The position numbers and the translations under genes are program-made. 64,000 nucleotides of DNA from Strongylocentrotus droebachiensis (taxonomy: Eukaryota; Echinodermata; Echinoidea; Camarodonta; Strongylocentrotidae). This document shows positions 28,401-34,592 of this stretch, piece after piece. The first letter of the stretch is position 1. The number at the start of each line of letters is the position of its first letter. The stretch is from positions 310,001-374,000 of the forward strand of contig JAVYIG010000163.1 in NCBI GenBank assembly GCA_035222895.1. Reading direction: 5' to 3'. The notes below the pieces were generated by a model that was given only the letters and a program-made list of their open reading frames with translations, did no database searches and had not been told where the DNA came from.

Positions 28401-31400
28401 AAAAGGCTAATCTTTTACAGGTACATTTGTGAAAATATACAATGACAATAGCGTACAATTAAAGGGTCGATCGCTGGTCTTTTTCCGAACTGTTGTGATT
28501 ATTTTTCTTGTACTTTAAAGTGTAGGGTTGAGATGCAAGTTTTCGAAGGTTATTCAAAAAATGGACTTAGCAGTGTGGCGATATTAAAGACACCGTTACA
28601 CCCAACCCTTCAGGAATTCATAGTGCTAGCTTACTCCTGAAAGCACGTATAACCCGACCCGACACGAAGATCCAATGGAATAAGAATAAGGCGTTTATAG
28701 TCGAGTCAATAACTCATCAATGCACCTTTAGAGATATTTAGTATAACAAAGTTTCTTACTATTTAATATCTTTACGAAGTTTACTCACCGGGAGGTAACC
28801 ACCTCAGGAGTTTGTTACGCCAAGTGGGGTTGTCTTGGCAGAAGTCGGGGCAGAGGAGGGGGTAGTTGTTTTACAATATATGTATTATTTGGTAAAATGT
28901 CATTATCTAACACAAACATTTGTTTCTATTTATTTTCTTCCCATGTAATTCAAAGGTATATGGTACTCAAAACAGTAACCCATCTACGCCTCTACCCAGG
29001 AATATTCGATGGCTTGACCCAGCTGGAGACATTGTAAGTTCACACTATTGTCTGTTGTTTCCCAAGTGGCATTACCTCGAATGCCCGCAAGAAGGCCGAT
29101 ATCATACACGGATCATACATACCTCTCACCAGGGGCGTACGCAGGGGGGGGGGGGGGGGGTTGGGGGTTATACCCCCCCCTTTGGTATTTTTATGTGTGT
29201 AAACCCCCCTAAAAAAAACCATAAACCCCCCCCTTTTTTTTTTGTTATAAATTATGAAGAAAAAAAAAAATTGCCCATGGCCAACGAAGAAAAATGTCAA
29301 ATTTTGAAATTTGGAGACCAAAAAAAAAAAAAAAGTGTCCGCTTACCCCCCCCCCCTCCCCCCCCCCCCTCCCCCCCCCCCTCCCCCCTCCCCCCCCCCT
29401 CCCCCCCCCCTCCCCCCCCCTCCCCCCCCCCCCTCCCCCCCCTCCCCCCCCCCACTGAGCGACTTTTCGGCCGGCGCGATTTTCACATTTTTGGGAGCTA
29501 AATATTTTGGGCCCGATTTAAAAAAAAAAACCCTTGAAAAAATCCTGCGTACGCCCCTGCCTCTCACAGTCTTCTTCCGGACAGTCGGTGATTTTTGCTA
29601 TTTGGGGCGGATCAAATTTCCTGAATAATTGATGAGTGCATGTATAAATCAAGTGGCATATTGTGTGCATAAGACAGTGGACACTAGAAGGTCCGTGAGA
29701 ACGGTGGGGTCACGATCTAAGGGCTACCAGACTGGAATAAAAATATCAATCTCATAAACGTTTGGTGAAGTTCGATCTTGTCAACCTTCCGACTTATCAT
29801 GAATTCCAGGAGATCAATCATTTTGGTGTAGTGGACCTTGTAAATGAGACCAGTTAACGAGTCTGACCGATTTTGTTGCTCTCGTGGACCTCACGTTTCG
29901 CTAATCTTCTCTTTTAACGGAAGTCTCCATTGTTAATAAGTTCTCCTCAATCGTATGATCTTTTGTAAATATTTTGAGGTTTTATTCTAAAGCAGATTTC
30001 AGGGGCCTTGATCCCTCCTTAGACTTTAATTGAAAAAATGAAGCTATACATGTAAGTGCTAACCAATTTCCATTCCTGATTGGAAAAAAGATAATGAAAA
30101 AAAAAAATCAAACCCAGGTGTTAGAAAACTTAAAAGAAACAACAGGGTTATAACGATCTATTTCGCATGTCTGCTCTCACCCATAGGTGCCTAAGTTCTT
30201 AATAGCATTAATAAATGCTGATTCAATGTAATTCTTCTGACTTTACGGATGACCGATATGTCCGATTTTCACAATCAGATTGCTGTTATTCTCTTGTATT
30301 ATGAAGAATCTAGGGATTTTTTTCTTAATTTTCAGACATGTCCACGACCCTAGGATTTGTTGCATGCTGCCAGAAGGAGCAATCTGCGTCGAAGACAAAC
30401 CTGCTCATCCTCTCTTCACCTGTCGTAAAACGTTTCTCCAGAACATACCCATCAAGGTATTTAGCTGGATCCTTGGTATAAGCGCCCTCGTCGGCAATGC
30501 CTACGTCATCATCACTCGTTTCAGGAGCACTCCTACTTCTGTTGTTGGAAAGGTCCAAGCCATTCTCATTACCAATCTTGCTATGTCCGACATTCTGATG
30601 GGACTTTATATCTTGATCCTAGCTGTCATGGACAACGTCATCTCTGAGTCGTACTTTTGGGAGGGAAGGGCCGATCAATGGCGATCAAGTGTCGCATGCC
30701 AGATTGCAGGATTCTTTTCTGTTCTGAGCAGTGAGACGTCGGTATTTCTCATTACTGTCATCAGTGTTGATCGCTTCTTCTGCGTCGTGTTCCCGTTTGG
30801 CAAATGCCGTCTTGGTACCAAGTCAACACGAATCGCTGCAGCCATTGTGTGGACGATCTCTCTTCTCCTAAGTGCCATCTCTACCATGCTGAACTACATT
30901 AACCCTGATGCATATGGTCTCAGCGACGTGTGCGTCGGGCTACCACTGATCCGCAAGAAAACTAACCTCGGAGCACAATTTGATGAGGGTACCTTCGCGG
31001 AGACTGGGCTTTGGATGTATCAGACTGTCGCAGGGTCCTCACAGTCAACGTGGCGGTTCAGCATCGGACTTTTCCTCGGTGTTAACCTCGTTTGTTTCTC
31101 CATCACTCTCTTTGCATATGCCGGCATTTTTCTGTGGGTCCGTATAACCCGTAACCAGGCTGGTAGGCAGTCGGATGCAAGAAGTGAGCTTGGGATGGCA
31201 AGCAAGATGTTTTTGATTGTCGGTACAGATTTCTGCTGTTGGATGCCTATCATCATTCTAGGAACCTTAGTTCAAGCAGATATCATCACACTCACTCCTG
31301 ACGTCTATGCGTGGTTGGTGGTCTTTGTCCTACCCATCAATTCCTCTATCAATCCCTATCTTTATACCTTCATCCACAAGATGTCGAAGAGAAAGAAAAA

Positions 31401-31461
31401 TACACCAAATAATACAGTTAACACTGTTTCTACGAGCAACATTACTTCTCGCAGTAAATAG
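6190..31461 (+). CDS. CUB-LDLa-LRR 7TM receptor (relaxin-receptor/GRL101-like LGR), 15 exons
   Basis: Predicted cell-surface G-protein-coupled receptor for a peptide or protein ligand. Coding exons: 6190-6271, 14169-14290, 16926-17148, 18690-18815, 19346-19456, 19787-19958, 21532-21603, 22158-22229, 22829-22900, 24120-24191, 25953-26027, 26748-26822, 27932-28003, 28956-29033 and 30336-31461. All have GT/AG borders and matching phases; they sum to 2550 nt (849 residues plus stop). Layout by residue: signal peptide 1-27, CUB about 28-142, LDLa 143-184 and 185-221, LRR N-cap 222-278, eight LRRs 279-474, short Cys-rich linker then 7TM 475-849. LDLa plus LRR plus class A 7TM is the LGR type C plan (RXFP1/2, Lymnaea GRL101); the CUB domain is an addition. 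The ligand is unknown. Exon borders are read by eye, and an extra 2-2 phase LRR exon could have been missed. Confidence 0.85.
7195..7273 (+). repeat. (GT)n microsatellite
   Basis: Almost continuous GT with a few interruptions, in LGR intron 1. Confidence 0.9.
7747..8260. mobile_element. Foldback element with a nested second MITE
   Basis: Outer arms cagttcctcaggtagacaaa and gaggaactgtatattttgtc match the compact hairpin at 60212-60413. The right part is interrupted by the palindromic MITE at 7888-8199. Confidence 0.65.
7888..8199. mobile_element. Palindromic MITE (CAATAGGCC ends)
   Basis: Begins CAATAGGCCATTTTCGTAAT and ends in the mirror; the arms pair over about 130 bp (gaagtgcctcaatacaaa / ttgtattgaggcacttc). 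Relatives are at 38035-38338 and 41829-41979. Confidence 0.75.
8894..8967 (+). repeat. Dispersed repeat fragment
   Basis: atatttagacagggtgactc followed by accaataatggtggtcttcc matches 52121-52193 closely. Possibly the tail of a SINE family. Confidence 0.55.
9484..9890 (+). repeat. Two-copy tandem duplication of about 212 bp
   Basis: aatgcaaatctac-aacaag at 9487 recurs at 9699 and the following 190 bases align (agcattcag...tgtggactgt...cccacc-agtct). Confidence 0.75.
10473..11353. mobile_element. 881-bp Tc1/mariner-like foldback element
   Basis: The ends CAGTGCGTCGCAGAAAAAAC and its mirror (GTTTTTTCTGGGACGCACTG) are flanked by TA on both sides, as for Tc1/mariner. The whole element is a near-perfect palindrome: arms of about 430 bp meet at a small loop near 10905-10925 (around ATGCATGAGAAC). 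It has no ORF. A loose end of the same family lies at 14640-14662. Confidence 0.85.
12215..12275. mobile_element. Fragment of a hAT-like terminus
   Basis: A G run then gtgcccccccctcccccctcctagatcagccactg resembles the right end (…CCACTG) of G/C-run hAT MITEs such as the one at 47.5-48.5 kb. No left end was found. Confidence 0.35.
12577..12815 (+). repeat. tRNA-derived SINE
   Basis: A tRNA-like head with an A box TAGTCGAGTGG (fits TRGYNNARNNG) and a B-box-like GGATCGAGTCT, then a tail (agagcgccgtaatggcagcc, gcgctatacaagaaccc, ttatttgttagtattat). It is too diverged for a functional tRNA. Confidence 0.7.
13179..13560. mobile_element. hAT-like MITE copy with C runs, right end not found
   Basis: Starts with CAGGCGCGTACGCAGG and shares internal blocks with the 29.1-kb element (tgtcaaattt..., aaaagtgtcc...cttacccc). 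It holds about 30 consecutive C residues near 13436-13468. No matching right terminus or target duplication is visible, so it is truncated or rearranged. Confidence 0.6.
13757..13820 (+). repeat. Poly(C)-poly(A) tract
   Basis: More than 20 C residues followed directly by about 27 A residues; no flanking repeat recognised. Confidence 0.85.
14169..14290 (+). CDS. LGR exon 2: N-terminal half of the CUB domain
   Basis: Bounded by a strong acceptor (ttcttcttacag) and a CAG/GTGATA donor; enters in phase 1 and leaves in phase 0. It carries the CUB hallmark region DHPRNYQANAQDEWVV, matching the family pattern of a YPxxY-like turn followed by a Cys-x-Trp-x-Ile strand, but with Asp in place of the second cysteine. 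One cysteine (SQC) stands where the first CUB cysteine is expected. Confidence 0.7.
14640..14662. mobile_element. Solo Tc1/mariner-like terminus
   Basis: The sequence ttttttctgagacgcactg followed by TA matches the right end of the 10.5-11.4 kb foldback element. No partner end was found nearby. Confidence 0.5.
15028..15153. mobile_element. Short hAT MITE, same family
   Basis: CAGGCGCGTACGCAG...CTGCATACGCCCCTG, 126 bp, flanked by cgtcaaaa and cgtcaaga (8 bp, one mismatch). It is a deletion relative of the 29.1-kb copy in LGR intron 2. Confidence 0.8.
16515..16740. repeat. Dispersed TIR element, copy B
   Basis: An uninterrupted copy (gtcgcatatacatctttctg, accaagactgggccaaattt, agatgatcaaccttttctga) in LGR intron 2. 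It shows the empty sites of the insertions found in copies A and C. Confidence 0.65.
16926..17148 (+). CDS. LGR exon 3: C-terminal half of the CUB domain
   Basis: Follows an acceptor ending in atgcag (phase 0) and ends at AACG/GTAATG (phase 1). It continues the CUB strands with ESPWDTLHI (for the usual D-x-L/V-x-I strand) and GGFDLDFYA (for the usual GF-x-x-x-Y end). If the donor at 17149 is not used, the frame runs on to a stop at 17235-17237, giving a soluble CUB-only product of about 171 residues including the signal peptide. Confidence 0.7.
17240..17637 (+). repeat. AT-rich tail resembling a retroelement 3' end
   Basis: Ends with gacaagtcttgaataaaacc followed by ttatttgaattgaattgg, a style of tail seen on non-LTR elements. 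The AATAAA inside it could also serve as a poly(A) site for a truncated CUB transcript, but the repeat reading is more likely. Confidence 0.3.
17638..18178. mobile_element. TTAA-flanked MITE, copy 1
   Basis: TTAAAGATATTATGTCCC at left and GGGACATAGTACCTTTAA at right; 541 bp. It aligns throughout with 36922-37467 (cagccaacatcaaatt, gaatatgtcatgta, gtgcgaccattcggtac). TTAA targets suggest piggyBac- or Kolobok-type mobilisation. Confidence 0.75.
18690..18815 (+). CDS. LGR exon 4: LDL receptor class A repeat 1
   Basis: A phase 1-1 module of 42 codons with acceptor ctgtttcag and donor GTAAGT. The second half is a clear LDLa signature, RCDGVVDCHDFSDETGC, with the acidic Ca2+-binding residues. Only four cysteines are present: the middle pair usual in LDLa is missing (GMQSIILSA), so this repeat may fold with two disulfides. 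Confidence 0.85.
19346..19456 (+). CDS. LGR exon 5: LDL receptor class A repeat 2
   Basis: A phase 1-1 exon of 37 codon equivalents with acceptor ttgcaatag and donor GTAAGT. It encodes a full six-cysteine LDLa repeat (DCSEF...LCHG...ICLAP...QCDGLEDCPRGDDEEQC) with the Asp/Glu Ca2+ ligands. In relaxin receptors the single LDLa module is required for signalling; that role is known for the family and not shown here. Confidence 0.88.
19787..19958 (+). CDS. LGR exon 6: cysteine-rich LRR N-terminal cap
   Basis: Enters in phase 1 and leaves in phase 2, so it switches from the extracellular-module phase to the LRR phase. It encodes KCPEGCSCDES, PSCGDY and WINCSGWN, a cysteine cluster like an LRRNT cap. 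The donor chosen is GAT/GTGGGT at 19959; it is imperfect but is the one that preserves the frame into exon 7. Confidence 0.7.
20832..21161. mobile_element. Foldback MITE (CACTGTGAAAAAT ends)
   Basis: 330 bp with inverted ends of roughly 100 bp: CACTGTGAAAAATGTGGGCA against its mirror, continuing through the cgaccattt-cccaacgttgt block. The peptides read from both arms are identical stretches, which is an inverted-repeat effect. Confidence 0.8.
21455..21495 (+). repeat. Poly(C) and (CA)n microsatellite
   Basis: About 17 C residues followed by about 12 CA units, 35 bases before LRR exon 7. Confidence 0.9.
21532..21603 (+). CDS. LGR exon 7: leucine-rich repeat 1
   Basis: Exactly 72 bases, phase 2-2, acceptor tctctacag, donor GTAAGT. 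Encodes NLVGAGTGNLEPQSFSGLRN and the closing VHTL, a 24-residue LRR with the F-x-GL-x-x-x-x-x-L half well kept. Confidence 0.8.
22158..22229 (+). CDS. LGR exon 8: leucine-rich repeat 2
   Basis: Seventy-two bases, phase 2-2, acceptor aattacag, donor GTAGGT. Encodes DLTANQISYLTPGVFDGLTR and LWKL, a textbook LRR with Asn at the turn. Confidence 0.88.
22829..22900 (+). CDS. LGR exon 9: leucine-rich repeat 3
   Basis: Seventy-two bases, phase 2-2, acceptor aatgatag, donor GTGAGT. Encodes LVINNTLTYLESETFRGLFN and LRLL. An Asn-Asn-Thr N-glycosylation sequon lies in the repeat. Confidence 0.85.
22935..23003 (+). repeat. (TTA)n-like microsatellite
   Basis: attattattaatattattat-type simple sequence in LGR intron 9. 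Confidence 0.8.
23003..23573. mobile_element. TTAA-flanked MITE
   Basis: TTAAAGGGATAGTTGAT at left and ATCTCCACTATCCCTTTAA at right. The right end is duplicated in inverted orientation immediately after (23613-23663), so 23525-23663 forms a perfect hairpin with arms of about 50 bases (tgtagcgccctctgcaacag). Confidence 0.7.
24120..24191 (+). CDS. LGR exon 10: leucine-rich repeat 4
   Basis: Seventy-two bases, phase 2-2, acceptor ttatctcag, donor GTGAGT. Encodes YLELNHISRLNEGCFMDLNN and LFF plus a split codon. It carries an unpaired cysteine. Confidence 0.85.
24420..24545 (+). repeat. TTA/TTG simple-sequence region
   Basis: Trinucleotide-like repeats next to the left TIR of the 24.5-kb element. 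Confidence 0.75.
24547..25849. mobile_element. 1.3-kb TIR element in LGR intron 10
   Basis: TATAGGATTTCCCGGCCAAA at left and TTTGGCCGGGAAATCCTATA at right, with inversion continuing through the tttgtcattc block. The interior is built from recurring tcattcaaattaa-like phrases and has no transposase frame. Superfamily not assigned. Confidence 0.7.
25953..26027 (+). CDS. LGR exon 11: leucine-rich repeat 5
   Basis: Seventy-five bases (one extra codon), phase 2-2, acceptor gattacag, donor GTAAGT. Encodes DFENNNFTSLRPGSFRGLGQ and SLQRL. The inserted residue falls in the C-terminal half of the repeat. Confidence 0.85.
26375..26640 (-). repeat. tRNA-derived SINE, minus strand
   Basis: On the minus strand an A box TGGTCTAGTGG and B-box-like GGTTCAAGTTC sit in a tRNA-like head (caccggactgtggatcacat). 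The family is the same as at 12577. It lies in LGR intron 11, 100 bases before LRR exon 12. Confidence 0.7.
26748..26822 (+). CDS. LGR exon 12: leucine-rich repeat 6
   Basis: Seventy-five bases, phase 2-2, acceptor tctcacag, donor GTAAGC. Encodes ILGRNSITYINASVFMGLER and HLNL. It has the same one-codon lengthening as exon 11, suggesting tandem exon duplication. Confidence 0.85.
27932..28003 (+). CDS. LGR exon 13: leucine-rich repeat 7
   Basis: Seventy-two bases, phase 2-2, acceptor caatttccag, donor GTGAGT. Encodes NLLGNPLDTIAPNTFQNLSA and MRNL. Confidence 0.85.
28194..28678. mobile_element. Possible TIR element in LGR intron 13
   Basis: Left cgattgggtctaagcgtcgg and right acccgacacgaagatccaat are imperfectly inverted. 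Similar phrases (gttgggttacacgaac, gacccgacccaacg) occur at 43795 and 44162, suggesting a family. Confidence 0.4.
28956..29033 (+). CDS. LGR exon 14: leucine-rich repeat 8
   Basis: Seventy-eight bases, phase 2-2, acceptor aattcaaag, donor GTAAGT. Encodes YMVLKTVTHLRLYPGIFDGL and TQLETL. The first half is irregular; an alternative acceptor at aacag (28975) would break the frame, so the upstream one is chosen. Confidence 0.75.
29130..29559. mobile_element. hAT MITE with C-rich interior in LGR intron 14
   Basis: TIR CAGGGGCGTACGCAGG at 29130 mirrors CCTGCGTACGCCCCTG ending at 29559, flanked by an exact 8-bp duplication (cctctcac, 29122-29129 and 29560-29567), diagnostic of hAT-type insertion. 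The interior is G/C runs, A/T runs and a stretch of over 100 bases of almost pure C (29346-29453). The long proline- or glycine-rich frames here are translations of these runs and not genes. Confidence 0.88.
30336..31461 (+). CDS. LGR exon 15: LRR C-cap remnant and complete 7TM domain
   Basis: The exon follows acceptor taattttcag in phase 2 and ends at TAG. It starts with a short Cys-rich linker (HVHDPRICCMLPEGAIC, residues 476-492), then all seven helices (first about 515-535). Class A landmarks: helix-3 cysteine (SVACQ, C596) paired with loop-2 C674; VDRF at 619-622 for DRY; CWMP at 776-779; NPYLY at 814-818. The C-tail is short, Lys/Asn/Thr/Ser-rich and has no palmitoylation cysteine. The GKCRLG segment after helix 3 is reminiscent of relaxin-type receptors. 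The frame is open upstream of the acceptor to 30280 but has no ATG-led domain, so that part is intron. Confidence 0.93.
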
Positions 31462-31616
31462 TTACATATCTGTTTTAGCCTAACCGCACAAAACCCCGTT
31501 TAGCCGTGCCGAAGTAAAGTGCCTGATTTTGTTTTTGATGTGGCAAAATAGATAGAAATTCAGGGGGAACACAGACGTTCCTACGTCTGTGTTTTATAAC
31601 TCACAGGGAAATAAAT
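31462..31616 (+). promoter_or_regulatory. LGR 3' UTR with perfect hairpin and poly(A) signal
   Basis: About 150 bases after the stop there is an AATAAA at 31610-31615. Just before it, 31568-31593 forms a perfect stem-loop: ten paired bases (AACACAGACG / CGTCTGTGTT) around a six-base loop. The poly(A) signal is a motif call and the hairpin a sequence observation; no function is claimed. Confidence 0.45.
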
Positions 31617-31739
31617 AAGAAGGCTTGATGTGAGAGGGGGTCCTCGTTTCGCGCAGCTACTTTAGTTTTCCGTCTCCATTCCCCATCAAACTTTGTATAT
31701 GTTATTTAATTTCCATTTTTGTGTTTACCGAGTCATATC

Positions 31740-32275
31740 TAAACTCAACTTTAGGGCCCGTTCCACAAGACACTTCGTTCCGATAGCGATTTCTTGTGCT
31801 AATCTAGCCTGTGAAGGCAGGTAGCGCACAAACAAGTTATGAATTGTATTAAAGAACATTTTCCCACTGTTTATTTTGCAACGATTACACTCTCACGTGT
31901 TGCTTTAGGACGCATCAGTCGCTGACGCCGCCTGCGTCAGTAAAATAGCGAGTTTTCGCAACCGGCGACGCGGCCTTCTACAACGCTAATCTTAGTGGGT
32001 GGTCGCACTTAGAGCGAAAATTTCGGCATAGCGTACAAAACGTCAACGGTATTCAGCCGTATTAGCGTCGGGAGTCGAGCTAGTACAGGGTGGCGAGCTC
32101 ATTTAAATACCCCGTAGTCAGCACTTGCGTCGCCGTTCGAAAACTCGCTAATGACCTTTTATGGGCAACGGGAATATTGGTAGGGGCTGTTTGCACCTCC
32201 AGTCAATTCAATGTTCAATGTTTAATCTACCTGACTGTCACGCATTAATCAGTGTACTACTCCATTTTCGTATCA
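31740..32275. other. Intergenic region with CpG-rich patch
   Basis: gggcccgttccacaagac and a CpG-rich run at 31905-32130 contrast with the surroundings. No gene is supported; it may be an old repeat or regulatory sequence. Confidence 0.3.
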
Positions 32276-32277
32276 GG

Positions 32278-32548
32278 ATAATTGCCCCCAAGGACAATTG
32301 CCCCCCTGAAAGTACCCCCTATTACAATTACATCCCCCCAAGAAAACCAAGGACAATGAGACCCCCCCCCCCCTCGAAAGTTACCCCCGTTCATTTAAGA
32401 GGAAGTTTACCGGATGATGAGTTTGTTTAATTTTTTTCCGGGGGTTATTGTCCACGGGAAATGGTTGTCCCCGGGGGGGGGGGGGCAATTTTGCCGGGGG
32501 TAATTGTCCCGGTGGAAAGTTGCCGAGGGGGTTATTGTCCTAGAACCC
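32278..32548. mobile_element. C/G-run foldback element
   Basis: Left copies of ggacaattgcccccc are mirrored at right by gggggtaattgtccc and gttattgtcctagaacc. It is the same family as 53189-54205. Confidence 0.6.
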
Positions 32549-33124
32549 CCCATTTTTAATGGCAATATAGAGTGTGCCTTGTGTGTTCATTTCGTGATGT
32601 CTGAATAGTATGCACGTTGGATATTGCGTACTGCTGTCTACGTTCTCGTTAAGGTTATTCAATTCAAATCAATTCGAATTATATTATTTCCATAGCTTAA
32701 TAAAAACGTGAAAAAATGTAAAAATGAAATGAATATCAAATGACATGTGCAATATACATGGAAATGAAAATAAAAATGAAATGTCGATGTTCCCTACTCT
32801 TCATGGAAACCAAATTGACAGTCAATGGACACATGGAGGAGCTATAATAATGTGTACGTTCTGATATACACAATGCGTTGTAATATCTTTGAAATACCTG
32901 TAAGTTACGAAATAGTTCGATATTTGTTAGCATCATTTATTTGTCATCCTTTTTTGAAATCGGTATGATCTGTTTTATTTTTATGTTATCAGGCACAGAG
33001 CCACAAGGCTATGGTAACATTAGGGTCACAAATGTATAAACTTACACCGTCTAAAGCGGACTGCAAAGTCCACACCTTGCAGGCAGACCATAAAAGCCTA
33101 ATGATACAGAAAATAGTGCAAAGT

Positions 33125-33178
33125 CAAGTCTGACAGACATTAGCGCCATACAAGAACTCACTATCATTATTATTAAAT
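33125..33178 (+). repeat. SINE tail fragment
   Basis: gtctgacagacattagcgcc followed by atacaagaactcactatc and (TTA)n matches the tail of the 12.6-kb SINE. Confidence 0.45.
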
Positions 33179-33320
33179 ATTTATATTCTATATTCCATGG
33201 ACAAATATTTGGGTGTACATGTATGCTCGTATTAATTACTAGTTCTTTATTTGTGCAATATGAAAGCAAATGTATGGAAACATGTATATTATGTAGAGAG
33301 ATACATTATAGACTTAAACA

Positions 33321-33890
33321 TACACTGTCGCTCATAAAGGTGGAATATTTTAGTTTTACCCCAATTTATGGAATTATTTTAAAAATTATTTAAAAATAAT
33401 AGATCTAGATAATAGTATACATTCTCAGATTTTATTGAATATTAATTTGCTAATGTGTGTTTTGCGGGACTGCTAAAGCATGTGTATGCTACTATGCTTA
33501 TTAACTAGGGGATATACGCCCTCAAGTCATAAATGACAGTAATGAGGATTAATGCCCCACAAAAGGGCACTAATATAGCACATCGACACGGTTTTGATCC
33601 TGGGGCCTCACAGTTACGAGGGCATTGTTTTGTCACTGAACCATGACTGTACGCAGCGGGGGCTAGGGTAGGGGGCGGTTTCCATAAATATAAAAAACAC
33701 AGAAAATGCAATAAATTTTCAATAATTTATTGCATTTTACCCCGGTCCCCAACATAAACAAATCCTCTGGACGGCCATGCATTATGGCTCAAGGCATGGG
33801 CACACAGAAGAAAAAAAATATGTTGGGGACCGGGGTGACATGCAATAAATTATTGAAAATTTATTGCATTTTCTGAGGCGTCTCAATATA
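33321..33890 (+). mobile_element. Tc1-like MITE family, direct copy
   Basis: Starts with tacactgtcgctcataaagg and runs through the same blocks as 958-1454 in the opposite orientation. A second tttattgcattttctg stem follows at 33830-33875. No transposase frame remains. Confidence 0.7.
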
Positions 33891-34079
33891 CATCTACATG
33901 TAGGCTATGTGCAATACTTTGTGTCAAGTTTTTTGTTTCTTTTTAAGACGGATGGAACAGATAGCACCCTTAGGTACATGGTTGCACATGAATGTGAAAG
34001 AATAATCGTAAAACACCTTAATTAAAGAAATGTAGTTGAATGTACTAAGCTTAATAAAATTGTGCTCACATACACCAAA

Positions 34080-34290
34080 AGCGTTTTGTTGTTGCTGTTT
34101 TTTTTTCTTCTTCTCTTTTTATTGTTTTTTAATATTTATTTGATATTGTTATTTTCATTATCATTATTATCAGTATTATTGTCACCATCATCATTACTAT
34201 TACTACTACTACTACTACTACTACTGCTACTACTACTACTTCGAATATTGTTACTGGTATCTTCATCATCGTATTATGATGATGATCATT
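34080..34290 (+). repeat. Pyrimidine and (TAC)n simple sequence
   Basis: Runs of TTC/TTT then (TAC)n. The Leu/Ser-rich frame here is a product of it. Confidence 0.8.
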
Positions 34291-34461
34291 TGCGCCGATA
34301 GTCTGAATAGTTCAGAAGTAAATGTTTGTGCAAGACCTCCCCCCCCCCTCAAAAAAAGGGGGAAAAAAAGAAAAACGAAATACATGTATGAATGAATTGT
34401 ATGATATATTTAAATTATCGTAAGAACAAGTGGGCTACAGCTAGAAGAGAATGAGTTGCCT

Positions 34462-34592
34462 TGCCTGTGTGTAGTGATTTTTTTTTTTTAAGTTGAGACG
34501 TTAAACGTAGCTGATCAATATATTATTATTATTATTAGTGTGTACTTTTAATTTAAAAAAAGAAATAGAAAGGAAAAAAAAACCCAACTATT
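34462..34592 (+). repeat. Dispersed repeat, second copy
   Basis: Matches 1-123, including gacgttaaacgtagctg and the (TTA) run. Confidence 0.55.

Noticed and set aside
28920..29628. Long proline/glycine-rich frames on both strands
   Set aside because: They are translations of C/G runs inside a hAT MITE with a clear target duplication.
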